Part shown: positions 28,740 through 36,241 of the stretch, in pieces
How the letters are laid out: each line of letters starts with the position of its first letter
How positions within the stretch are numbered: the first letter of the stretch is position 1
Source of the DNA: Myxococcus guangdongensis
GTDB lineage: Bacteria; Myxococcota; Myxococcia; Myxococcales; Myxococcaceae
Assembly: GCF_024198255.1 (NCBI RefSeq)
Contig: NZ_JAJVKW010000002.1
Coordinates: 186,001-250,000 of the forward strand
Direction: 5' to 3'
Length of the DNA: 64,000 nt
Translations under genes and position numbers: made by a program
The notes under the pieces: model-generated
Seen by the model: only the letters and a program-made list of their open reading frames with translations
The model's database searches: none
Told to the model about the DNA's origin: nothing

Positions 28740-29603
28740 ATGTGCGCCCCACCGGATGATGACAACGGGCCCGCTTCCACCGGCATGACACCCATGGTCC
28801 AGGTACCCCTCGAGGAGCGCGCCCGTCGCATCCGCCGGACCATTCTCCGGCTCGCCGCCACGCCCGTGGGCTGCCACCTGGGGGGCTCGCTCTCCATGGT
28901 GGAGCTGCTCGTGGTGCTGCTCGGGCGGGTGATGAACGTGCGGCCCCAGGAGCCCCGCTGGGAGGAGCGCGACTCGCTCATCCTCTCCAAGGGCCACGCC
29001 GCCGCCGGGCTCTACGCCGCCCTGGCCGAGTTCGGCTTCATCGATACTGAAGAACTGGTGCAACGCTACAACGCGGAGGGCAGTCCCTATACCGGACACG
29101 TGAGCGCGGCGGTGCCGGGCGTGGAGTTCCCCACGGGGAGCCTGGGGCACGGACTGGGACTGGGAGTGGGGATGGCGCTGGGGCATCGGCTGCGGCAGCG
29201 CGCCAACCGCGTGTTCGTCGTCTGTGGAGACGGGGAGATGGGCGAGGGCTCGAACTGGGAGGCGCTGCAAATCGCGGCGCAGCACGAGCTGTCCGGACTC
29301 ACCGTGTTGGTGGACCGCAACGGCGGACAGAACGACGGGCCCACGGAGAGCATCCTCTCCCAGGGCGCGCTGGTGCAGCGGCTGTCCGCGTTCGGTCTGG
29401 GCACCGTGGAGGTGGACGGGCACGACATGGAGGCGCTGGCGCGGGTGTTGGAGGCGCCCGCCGAGGGGCCTCGCGCGATTGTGGCGAACACGAAGAAGGG
29501 CGCGGGGGTGCCGATGCTGCGCGGCAAGGGGCCGCACTACGCGACGTTCAACCCGGAGCAGCTCAAGCGGGCGCTCGCGTCGCTGGGTGAGGTGACGCCG
29601 TGA
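28740..29603 (+). CDS. Transketolase N-terminal half (ThDP-binding)
   Basis: A 287-residue protein matching the first half of split transketolases. Key features are the GHAAAGLYAAL segment, the thiamine-diphosphate motif GDGEMGEGS followed by NW, and the DRNGGQND segment. With the next gene it would form a heterodimeric transketolase that moves a two-carbon unit to an aldehyde acceptor. It heads an eight-gene operon whose other members are LysXYZK-type enzymes, so the acceptor is probably a carrier-bound glutamate semialdehyde rather than a sugar phosphate (inference). Translation may start at the ATG at 28740 or the one at 28785; neither has a good ribosome site, and homology begins after both. 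Confidence 0.87.
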   Translation: MCAPPDDDNGPASTGMTPMVQVPLEERARRIRRTILRLAATPVGCHLGGSLSMVELLVVLLGRVMNVRPQEPRWEERDSLILSKGHAAAGLYAALAEFGFIDTEELVQRYNAEGSPYTGHVSAAVPGVEFPTGSLGHGLGLGVGMALGHRLRQRANRVFVVCGDGEMGEGSNWEALQIAAQHELSGLTVLVDRNGGQNDGPTESILSQGALVQRLSAFGLGTVEVDGHDMEALARVLEAPAEGPRAIVANTKKGAGVPMLRGKGPHYATFNPEQLKRALASLGEVTP

Positions 29604-30634
29604 CGAGCTCCACCTCCAGCGGCGCGGACCTGCTGACGGCGCCCTCGGACTGGCTCGCGGAGCAGCCGGGCCTGTCGAACCGGCTCGTGTTCCGGCACGC
29701 GCTGGCCAGGCTCGCGGACCAGGATGAGCGCGTGGTGCTGCTGGAGGCGGACCTGGCGGGGGGTGGAGACCCGTACGCCGCGCGCCACCCGGAGCGTTTC
29801 CTCAACCTGGGCATCTGCGAGGCGGCGATGCTGGACATCGCCAGCGGCATGGCGGCCACCGGCCACGTCGTCTTCGCCCACACGTTCGCGCCCTTCGGGG
29901 CGATGCGCGCGTGCGAGCAGGTGCGGTTGGGCCTGGCGTATGCGCGCGCCAACGTGAAGCTGGTGTGCGACTACGGCGGCCTGTCCGGCGCGTTCTTCGG
30001 CCCCACGCACCACGCCATCGAGGACCTGGCCATCCTGCGCGCCATGCCGAACATGACGGTGGTGTCGCCCGCGGACGGGCTGGAGACGATTCAGGCGACG
30101 CGGGCGGTGCTGGAGATGGAGGGCCCGGTGTACCTGCGGCTGGGCCGCAACCGCGTCACGCGGCTGGACGTGGCCCGGCCCGCCTTCGCCCTGGGGCGCG
30201 CCATGTGCCTGCGCGAGGGCAGCGACGTGGGCATCATCGCGCACGGAGAAGTGGGCGTGAGCATGGCGCTGGACGTGGCGGCGCGGCTGGAGACCCAGGG
30301 CATCTCCGCGCGCGTGGTGAACCTGCACACGCTCAAGCCCTTCGACGAGGAGGCGCTCCTGGAGACGGCCGAGCGCACCCGGCTGCTCGTCACCGTGGAG
30401 GAGCACTCCATCCTCGGCGGCCTGGGCGGCGCGGTGTGCGAGAGCGTGGCGAGTCACGGGTTGGGCCGGCGCGTGGTGCGCGCGGGCATCCAGGACCGCT
30501 ACGACTCGGCGGCCGGCACCCACGAGTCGCTGCTGCAGCGCCACGGCCTGGAGGCGGGCGCGCTGGTGGAGACGATTCTCGGCGCCCTGCCCCGCCCCCG
30601 GCTGGCGGCGCTGGCACCCTCCAGGAGGGGATGA
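29600..30634 (+). CDS. Transketolase C-terminal half
   Basis: A 344-residue protein with the pyrimidine-binding and C-terminal domains of transketolase. The stretch NLGICEAAMLDIASGMA holds the Glu that activates thiamine diphosphate, and the GxFFGPTHHAIEDLA region contributes active-site His residues. The GTG start overlaps the stop of the N-terminal half (GTGA), which indicates coupled translation and a one-to-one complex. Split transketolases of this type occur both in sugar metabolism and in antibiotic clusters, including those making DADH-type amino acids. The location here argues for the second use. Confidence 0.87.
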   Translation: MTSSTSSGADLLTAPSDWLAEQPGLSNRLVFRHALARLADQDERVVLLEADLAGGGDPYAARHPERFLNLGICEAAMLDIASGMAATGHVVFAHTFAPFGAMRACEQVRLGLAYARANVKLVCDYGGLSGAFFGPTHHAIEDLAILRAMPNMTVVSPADGLETIQATRAVLEMEGPVYLRLGRNRVTRLDVARPAFALGRAMCLREGSDVGIIAHGEVGVSMALDVAARLETQGISARVVNLHTLKPFDEEALLETAERTRLLVTVEEHSILGGLGGAVCESVASHGLGRRVVRAGIQDRYDSAAGTHESLLQRHGLEAGALVETILGALPRPRLAALAPSRRG

Positions 30635-31482
30635 TGCAAGGCCACGAGGTCCACCTGGTCTACACCCGCCTGCGCACCGAGGAGCGGATGCTCGCGGACG
30701 CGCTGCGCGCGCGGGGCTTCGGGGTGCGGACACACGCGGACTCGCAGCTGGTGCTCCCGCTGAGCCGCGAGCGCTGGCAGGACGGCGGGCCCGTGCTGAT
30801 GCGCAGCATGTCCTTCACCCGGGCGCGCTACCTGGCCTCCATCCTGGAGGTGAAGGGCGCCCGGGTGCTCAACACCGCGCACTGCATCTCGACGTGCGGG
30901 GACAAGGCGCTCACCACGCTCGCGCTCGCCAAGGCGGAGGTGCCCATCCCCTGGGCCTTCGTCGGCTTCGAGGAGGAGGCCTGCGTCGCGCAGATGCAGG
31001 AGCGCGGCTTCCCCGTGGTGACCAAGCCCGTGCTCGGCTCGTGGGGGCGGATGGTGGCGCGCGTGGATGGCGTCCACGCGGCGGAGGGCATGATGTCCAT
31101 GCGCTTCGAGATGGGCGGCGCGCAGGACCACGTGGCGCTGGTGCAGCAGTACATCGACAAGCCGGGGTACGACTTGCGCGTGTACGTCATCGGCAAGGCG
31201 GTGGGCGGCATGCGCCGACGCTCCGAGCACTGGGTGACGAACACCGCCCGGGGCGCGGTGCCGGAGCGCTACGAGGTGCCGGAGTCCCACGCCCGGCTCG
31301 CCGAGCAGGCGGCCCGCGCCGTGGGCGGGGAGATGGTGGCGGTGGACCTGCTGGAGACCCGGGCAGGCGAGGTGATGGTGAACGAAATCAACCACTGCGT
31401 GGAGTTCGCGCGGAGCATCGAGTTCACCGGCATCCCCCTGCCGGAGCTGATGGCGGACTACGTGCGGGAGACGTTGCGATGA
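30631..31482 (+). CDS. LysX/ArgX-type ATP-grasp ligase
   Basis: A 283-residue ATP-grasp enzyme of the RimK/LysX family. The family joins the alpha-amine of glutamate or 2-aminoadipate to the C-terminal gamma-carboxyl of the carrier protein LysW, masking the amine. Visible features are the pre-ATP-grasp domain (residues 1-90), KPVLGSWGRMVARV, the DLRVYVIG strand, and the end signature NEINHCVEFARSIEFTG, which closely matches LysX proteins rather than RimK. The ATG overlaps the previous stop (ATGA) with AGGAGGGG just before. No LysW gene was found nearby, so its partner is missing from the window. Confidence 0.85.
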   Translation: MMQGHEVHLVYTRLRTEERMLADALRARGFGVRTHADSQLVLPLSRERWQDGGPVLMRSMSFTRARYLASILEVKGARVLNTAHCISTCGDKALTTLALAKAEVPIPWAFVGFEEEACVAQMQERGFPVVTKPVLGSWGRMVARVDGVHAAEGMMSMRFEMGGAQDHVALVQQYIDKPGYDLRVYVIGKAVGGMRRRSEHWVTNTARGAVPERYEVPESHARLAEQAARAVGGEMVAVDLLETRAGEVMVNEINHCVEFARSIEFTGIPLPELMADYVRETLR

Positions 31483-32519
31483 CACGCGTCGCGGTGCTGG
31501 GGGCCGGGGGCTACGCGGGCGGCGAGGTGCTGCGGTTGTTGCTCGCCCACCCGGCGGTGGAGGTGGCCCAGGCCACGTCCGAGCAGCACGCCGGCAAGCG
31601 GCTCGACTTCCCCCACCCGCACCTGCGCGGCGCGAGCACGCTGCGCTTCGCGCCACACGACGCGCTGGAGCCGTGCGACGTGCTCGTCTCCTGCATGCCC
31701 TCCGGTGAGCTCATCCGCCGCTGGGCGCAGGTGAGCCCGCTCGCCGCGCGCATCATCGACCTGAGCGCGGACTTCCGGCTCGGGCCCGTCGAACATGCGC
31801 GCTGGTATCCGCGCGCGCCGCGTTCCGCGGAGCTGCCCGAGTTCGTCTACGGCCTGCCGGAGTGGGCGGGCGCGCGCTTGAAGGACGCGCGACTGGTGGC
31901 GGTGCCCGGGTGCATGGCCCACGCGGCGCTGCTCGGGTTGTTGCCCCTGGTGCGCGCGGGGCTGGTGCGCCCTGAGGTCGTGGTGGACGCGAAGACGGGC
32001 TCGTCCGGTGGCGGCGCGACGCCGGACCGCTCCTCGCATCACCCCGAGCGGGCCTCGGCCCTGCGCTGCTATCGGCCCACGGGCCATCGCCACACGGGAG
32101 AAATCGAGGCCGCGACGGAGCGCTTCACCGGCACGCGCGCCACCGTGCACTTCAGCGCGACGGCGGTGCCCAGCGTCCGGGGCATCCTGGCCACGGTGCA
32201 CGCCTTCGCCGCGCGGCCGCTCGAGGACGCCAACGAGCCGCTGCGCGCGCTCGCCTCGACGTACCGTGAGCATCCGTTCGTGAACGTGCTGCGCGCCAAC
32301 GCGAGCGCGTCACCGTTCCCCGAGCCGGGCCCGCTGTCGGGCACGAACCACTGTGACTTGTCGGTGGACGTGGACGCCGAGCGCGGGCGCATCGTGGTGA
32401 ACGCGGCGCTGGACAACCTGGTGAAGGGCGCGGCGGGCACGGCCGTACATGCGCTGAACCTGATGCTGGGCAGACCTGAAACGGAGGGCCTCGGCTTCCG
32501 CGGCCTCCACCCCCTCTGA
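31479..32519 (+). CDS. LysY/ArgC-type semialdehyde dehydrogenase
   Basis: A 346-residue NADPH-dependent reductase converting an acyl phosphate to the semialdehyde. It has the Rossmann start VLGAGGYAGGE, the catalytic cysteine in VPGCMA near residue 145, the SHHPERA and YRPTGHRHTGE motifs, and the end LGFRGLHP, which is characteristic of LysY (LysW-bound substrates) rather than plain ArgC. It is read by an ATGA overlap with the LysX-type gene. The expected substrate is carrier-bound glutamyl gamma-phosphate from the LysZ-type kinase encoded later in the operon. Confidence 0.88.
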   Translation: MTRVAVLGAGGYAGGEVLRLLLAHPAVEVAQATSEQHAGKRLDFPHPHLRGASTLRFAPHDALEPCDVLVSCMPSGELIRRWAQVSPLAARIIDLSADFRLGPVEHARWYPRAPRSAELPEFVYGLPEWAGARLKDARLVAVPGCMAHAALLGLLPLVRAGLVRPEVVVDAKTGSSGGGATPDRSSHHPERASALRCYRPTGHRHTGEIEAATERFTGTRATVHFSATAVPSVRGILATVHAFAARPLEDANEPLRALASTYREHPFVNVLRANASASPFPEPGPLSGTNHCDLSVDVDAERGRIVVNAALDNLVKGAAGTAVHALNLMLGRPETEGLGFRGLHPL

Positions 32520-32564
32520 CGTGAAAGACTCCCCCATGCGCCACCTCCCCCTCGGTGTCCGCCC

Positions 32565-33563
32565 ATGAGCACGCTGACCGTCCTCTACATCACCGGCTGG
32601 TGCCGCAGCGGCAGCACCATCATCGGCAACGTGCTCAACGAGGTGGAGGGCTGCTTCCACACCGGCGAGCTGAGCTTCCTGTGGAAGAACGCCTACGGGA
32701 ACGGCTCCAACACGATGTGCGGCTGCGGCACGCCGCTGGTGCAGTGCGCCCTCTGGGCCAAGGTGCTGGAGCAGGGCGTGGCGCCGGGTGAGTCCCCCCA
32801 GGGCCACGCCGCGCGGGTGGTGCGCCGACAGCTGGACACGGTGCGCACGCGGCACACCTGGCGCGTGCTGCGTCAGCGGATGCCCTCGCCTGAGTTGTAC
32901 GAGCACGCGGAGCTGCTCGCGCGGACGTACCGCACCATCGCGGACGCGACTGGCAGCCACATCATCGTGGACAGCGGGAAGTTCCCCTCCGAGGCGGCGC
33001 TGCTTCCGCACGTGGACGGAATCACGCCGTACTACCTGCACCTGGTGCGAGACCCTCGCGCGGTGGCGCACTCGTGGACGAAGACGAAGCAGTACGTCGT
33101 CCCGATGTCCGCCGCGCGCAGCACCGCGTACTGGCTGGGCTTCAACGTGGCCTCGGAGCTGGTCACCCGGCGTCACCCGGAGCGCTCGCTGTTCCTGCGC
33201 TACGAGGACTTCATCGCGTCGCCGCAGGCCACCCTCGATTCGCTGCTGGAGCTCATCCAGGTGGACCGCTCGGTGAATCCGGTGAAGGGGCGCACGGTGG
33301 TGCTGGGCCGCAACCACACCGTCACCGGCAACCCGGACCGGTTCCTCAGTGGCTCGACGCTGCTGCGGCCCGGCGACGATGCGTGGCGCAAGGAGCTGCC
33401 GGCGAAGGTGAAGACGTTGGTGTCCGCGCTCGCGTGGCCGCTGACGGGGCGCTACCAGTACCGGGGACCGCCGGCCCCCGTGGACGTCGGCTCTGGAGCC
33501 GAGCCCGCCAAGAACACGTCGGACACTGGGAGGGGGAGCCTTGGAACTGGGACTCAGTCATAA
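32565..33563 (+). CDS. PAPS-dependent sulfotransferase
   Basis: A 332-residue cytosolic sulfotransferase. The PAPS 5'-phosphosulfate loop is CRSGSTIIGN at residues 13-22, and the 3'-phosphate motif is LVRDPRAVAHS near 163-173. A Cys-rich insert, CGCGTPLVQC, follows the P-loop. It is embedded between the LysY-type and SDR genes and its end overlaps the SDR start by 23 bases, so it is an integral member of the operon. Two roles are possible: sulfating a hydroxyl on the growing amino acid so an amine can displace it to form a ring, as reported for aziridine formation in azinomycin/ficellomycin-type pathways (recalled, not checked), or sulfating the final peptide. Confidence 0.86.
   Translation: MSTLTVLYITGWCRSGSTIIGNVLNEVEGCFHTGELSFLWKNAYGNGSNTMCGCGTPLVQCALWAKVLEQGVAPGESPQGHAARVVRRQLDTVRTRHTWRVLRQRMPSPELYEHAELLARTYRTIADATGSHIIVDSGKFPSEAALLPHVDGITPYYLHLVRDPRAVAHSWTKTKQYVVPMSAARSTAYWLGFNVASELVTRRHPERSLFLRYEDFIASPQATLDSLLELIQVDRSVNPVKGRTVVLGRNHTVTGNPDRFLSGSTLLRPGDDAWRKELPAKVKTLVSALAWPLTGRYQYRGPPAPVDVGSGAEPAKNTSDTGRGSLGTGTQS
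33528..33543 (+). promoter_or_regulatory. Ribosome site and TTG start of the SDR gene
   Basis: GGGAGGGGG at 33528-33536 precedes a TTG at 33541 inside the end of the sulfotransferase gene. The Rossmann fold begins eight residues later, so this is the natural start. Confidence 0.6.
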
Positions 33564-34323
33564 GGTCGCGCTCATCGCCGGTGGCTCCAGTGGACTGGGG
33601 CTGGCGGTGGCCGAGGAGCTGGTGAAGGAGGGCGCGCATGTCGCCATCGGCGCGCGGGACGCCGAGCGGCTGGCGCGAGCCGAGGCGCACCTGCGCTCGC
33701 TGTCGCGCGGCGGCAAGGTGCTCGCCACGCGCGTGGACCTGAAGGAGCACGGCGCCGCGAAGGCGTGGGTGGAGGACGTGGCCAGCCGGCTGGGCGGTCC
33801 CCACATCGTGGTGACGAACAGCGCGGGGCCTCCGCCGGGGCCGGCGACGAAGTTCGACATCACCGCGTACCAGGAGGCCGTCGACACGGTGATGCTGCCG
33901 GCCATCAACCTGGCCCTGGCCTCGCTGCCGTACATGAAGGCCGCGAAGTGGGGACGGCTCTTGCTCATCACGTCGGAGACGGTGGTGCGGCCGGTGGCGC
34001 GCTTCGCCCTGTCCGCGACGGCGCGGCTGGGCATCGTGGGCTTCGCTTCCGCGCTGGTGCAGGAGCTGGGGGACTGCGGCGTCACCGTCAACGTGCTCGC
34101 GCCGGGCTATACGCGCACGCCGCCCGTGGAGCGCACGGCGGGGACCAACACCTCGGGCGATGTGGAGGCGGGGCTTCGGGCCATGGCCGCGCACATTCCG
34201 CTGCGCCGGGTGGGCGAGCCGGAGGAGTTCGCCGCGGCGGCCGCGTTCCTCGCCAGCGAGCGAGCGTCGTTCATCACGGGCACGGTGCAGCTCATCGACG
34301 GCGGCGCGAGCGTCATCGGATGA
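33541..34323 (+). CDS. SDR-family protein lacking the YxxxK catalytic pair
   Basis: A 260-residue short-chain dehydrogenase/reductase fold. The cofactor loop GGSSGLGL (about residues 14-21) and an NSAGPPPG motif are intact, as is the LLITSET strand with Ser. Where classical members have YSASK, this protein reads LSATA, so both catalytic Tyr and Lys are gone. A known SDR subgroup has LSNxxR at this place together with NAGGPPPG, and this protein belongs to it; its chemistry is not settled. It starts at a TTG and its stop overlaps the next ATG. It could reduce the C6 ketone left by transketolase, catalyse an isomerisation, or act without redox chemistry. Confidence 0.78.
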   Translation: MELGLSHKVALIAGGSSGLGLAVAEELVKEGAHVAIGARDAERLARAEAHLRSLSRGGKVLATRVDLKEHGAAKAWVEDVASRLGGPHIVVTNSAGPPPGPATKFDITAYQEAVDTVMLPAINLALASLPYMKAAKWGRLLLITSETVVRPVARFALSATARLGIVGFASALVQELGDCGVTVNVLAPGYTRTPPVERTAGTNTSGDVEAGLRAMAAHIPLRRVGEPEEFAAAAAFLASERASFITGTVQLIDGGASVIG

Positions 34324-35177
34324 GCACCGTGTCCCAGCCCGCGCCGCTGGTGGTGAAGATTGGCGGCGCCGCGGGCGTGGACCTGGAGAACGTCTGCGCC
34401 GACGTGGCGGAGCTGCGTCAGCGTGGCGAGCGCGTCATCGTGGTGAATGGTGGTTCGGAGGCCGGTGACTCGCTGCTGGCCTCGTTGGGCATGGAGCGCA
34501 CGGAGGCGCTGACGGCCTCCGGCAACGTGGTGCGGCTGACGAACGAGGCCACGCTGCGCGTGCTGACGATGGCGTGGGTGGGGGACGTCAACAAGCGCGC
34601 GGTGCTCGCGCTGCTGTCGCGCAGTGTCCCCGCGATGGGGATGTGCGGCGCGGATGGGCGGGTGCTGGTGGCGCGGCGCAGGCCGCCCTTGAAGCTCCAG
34701 GACGGCACTCGCACGCGCATCGACCGTACGCACCTGGCTGGCGAGATTGTCGAGGTGAACACGCGGCTGCTCGGCGTACTGCTCGACGCGGGCCAGACGC
34801 CGGTCGTGTGTCCTCCGGCGGTGACGGAGGATGGGACGCTGGTGAACGTGGACGCGGACCAGGTGGCCGCCGCCATCGCCTCCGCGCTGGGGGCTCGCGC
34901 GCTGGTGATGCTGTCCAATGTGGCGGGGCTGCTCGAGGACCCAGCGGACCCCACGTCGCTCATCCGTGAAAGTGCGGATGTCGAGCGGGTCATGGGCTTC
35001 GCGCGGGGGCGCATGCGCTACAAGCTGGAGGCCGCGCGGCGTGCGCTCGCGGGAGGCGTGCTGTCCGCGCACGTCACGGCCTCGGCGGCGCCTCGCCCCG
35101 TGCTGTCCGCGCTGGCGGGCGAGGCGGGAACGAAGCTCACTTCTTCGGGTGTGAAGGTGGCTGATGCGGGTGCGTGA
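34320..35177 (+). CDS. LysZ/ArgB-type amino-acid kinase
   Basis: A 285-residue kinase of the N-acetylglutamate kinase family that phosphorylates the gamma-carboxyl of an amine-masked glutamate. The start VVKIGGAAG, the glycine turn VVNGGSEAG and the NVDADQVAAAIASAL segment are present. Sequence pattern and context point to LysZ, which acts on LysW-linked substrates, rather than arginine-pathway ArgB. ATGA overlap with the SDR gene and a 14-base overlap with the next gene show tight coupling. It should act between the LysX-type ligase and LysY-type reductase. Confidence 0.85.
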   Translation: MSTVSQPAPLVVKIGGAAGVDLENVCADVAELRQRGERVIVVNGGSEAGDSLLASLGMERTEALTASGNVVRLTNEATLRVLTMAWVGDVNKRAVLALLSRSVPAMGMCGADGRVLVARRRPPLKLQDGTRTRIDRTHLAGEIVEVNTRLLGVLLDAGQTPVVCPPAVTEDGTLVNVDADQVAAAIASALGARALVMLSNVAGLLEDPADPTSLIRESADVERVMGFARGRMRYKLEAARRALAGGVLSAHVTASAAPRPVLSALAGEAGTKLTSSGVKVADAGA

Positions 35178-36237
35178 GGCGAGCTCGGAGCTGTTGCGGT
35201 GGATGCTGGAGCACTACAGCCCCAGCCACCAGGAGCGCGACTTCTCCCGCGCGCTCGCGGACCGCCTGGAGCGGCGCGGCTGGCGCGCCCATGTCGACGA
35301 GATGGGCAACACCGTGGCCAGCCTCGGTGACGGCGACACCTGCGTCGCGCTGCTGGGCCACATCGACACCGTGCCCGGCGACATCCCCGTGCGCCTCGAA
35401 GGTACACGCCTGTTCGGCCGTGGCGCGGTGGACGCCAAGGGCGCGCTGGCCGCGTTCATCGAAGCCGCGGAGCTGCTCGACGACACCGAGCGCGCCGGCA
35501 AGCGCTTCCTCCTCCTCGGCTGTGTGGAGGAAGAGGTCGCCATCACCCGAGGCGCGCTCCACGCTCGCGAGCACCACCGTCCGGACTTCGTCGTCAACGG
35601 CGAGCCCAGCGGCGCTCACGCCATCACCCTCGGCTACAAGGGCCTCGTCCGGCTGGAGCTCGAGTACCGCGCCGCGCGCAAGCACACCGCCAGCCGCAAC
35701 TATCGCGCCCCCGCCGAGCACCTCGTCGACGCCTGGAACGCCCTGCGCCGCCGCTGCGACGAGCGCAACGCGGGCTGCACCCTCTTCGAGCAGGACCTGC
35801 CCTCGCTCCTGTCCTTCCACACGGGCACCGACCACGACACCGAGTGGGCCACCGCGAACATCAACATCCGCACCGGCCCCACCAGCGACGTGGACGCACT
35901 GCTCGCGTGCCTCACCCGCGTGCCCGACATCTCGGTGAAGACGGTGTCCCGCAAGGGCGCCGTGTCCGCCGAGGGCAATGACCCGCTCACCCGCGCCTTC
36001 AAGCAGTCCATCCGCGAGCGCGGCGCGCGCCCCACCCTTCGCGTGAAGACGGGCACCTCCGACTGGAACACCGTCGCGGACACCTGGGCCGTGCCCACCG
36101 TCGCCTACGGCCCGGGTGACTCGGCGCTGGACCACACGCCCGACGAGCACATCGAACTGGGCGAGTACGAAGAAGGCGTCGCCGTGCTGGCCCGCGTGCT
36201 CGCGCTCCTGCCGAACAAGGCCAGCACCCCGGGCTGA
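35164..36237 (+). CDS. LysK/ArgE-type carrier-releasing peptidase (M20 family)
   Basis: A 357-residue zinc-dependent M20 peptidase. [10 protein letters not shown] holds the first metal His and catalytic Asp, [14 protein letters not shown] the bridging Asp, and EEEVA the general-base and metal-binding Glu residues. It ends with the [18 protein letters not shown] pattern of LysK. In LysW pathways this enzyme cuts the isopeptide bond to release the finished amino acid from the carrier, which would be the last step before NRPS use. It is the last gene of the operon and lies four bases from the convergent MFS gene. Confidence 0.87.
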   Translation: MRVREASSELLRWMLEHYSPSHQERDFSRALADRLERRGWRAHVDEMGNTVASLGDGDTCVALLGHIDTVPGDIPVRLEGTRLFGRGAVDAKGALAAFIEAAELLDDTERAGKRFLLLGCVEEEVAITRGALHAREHHRPDFVVNGEPSGAHAITLGYKGLVRLELEYRAARKHTASRNYRAPAEHLVDAWNALRRRCDERNAGCTLFEQDLPSLLSFHTGTDHDTEWATANINIRTGPTSDVDALLACLTRVPDISVKTVSRKGAVSAEGNDPLTRAFKQSIRERGARPTLRVKTGTSDWNTVADTWAVPTVAYGPGDSALDHTPDEHIELGEYEEGVAVLARVLALLPNKASTPG

Positions 36238-36241
36238 ACCG

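Noticed and set aside
28573-28790. A hidden LysW-like carrier gene in the divergent gap
   Set aside because: No frame on either strand contains CxxC pairs or an acidic C-terminal end; the only start leads into the transketolase protein.
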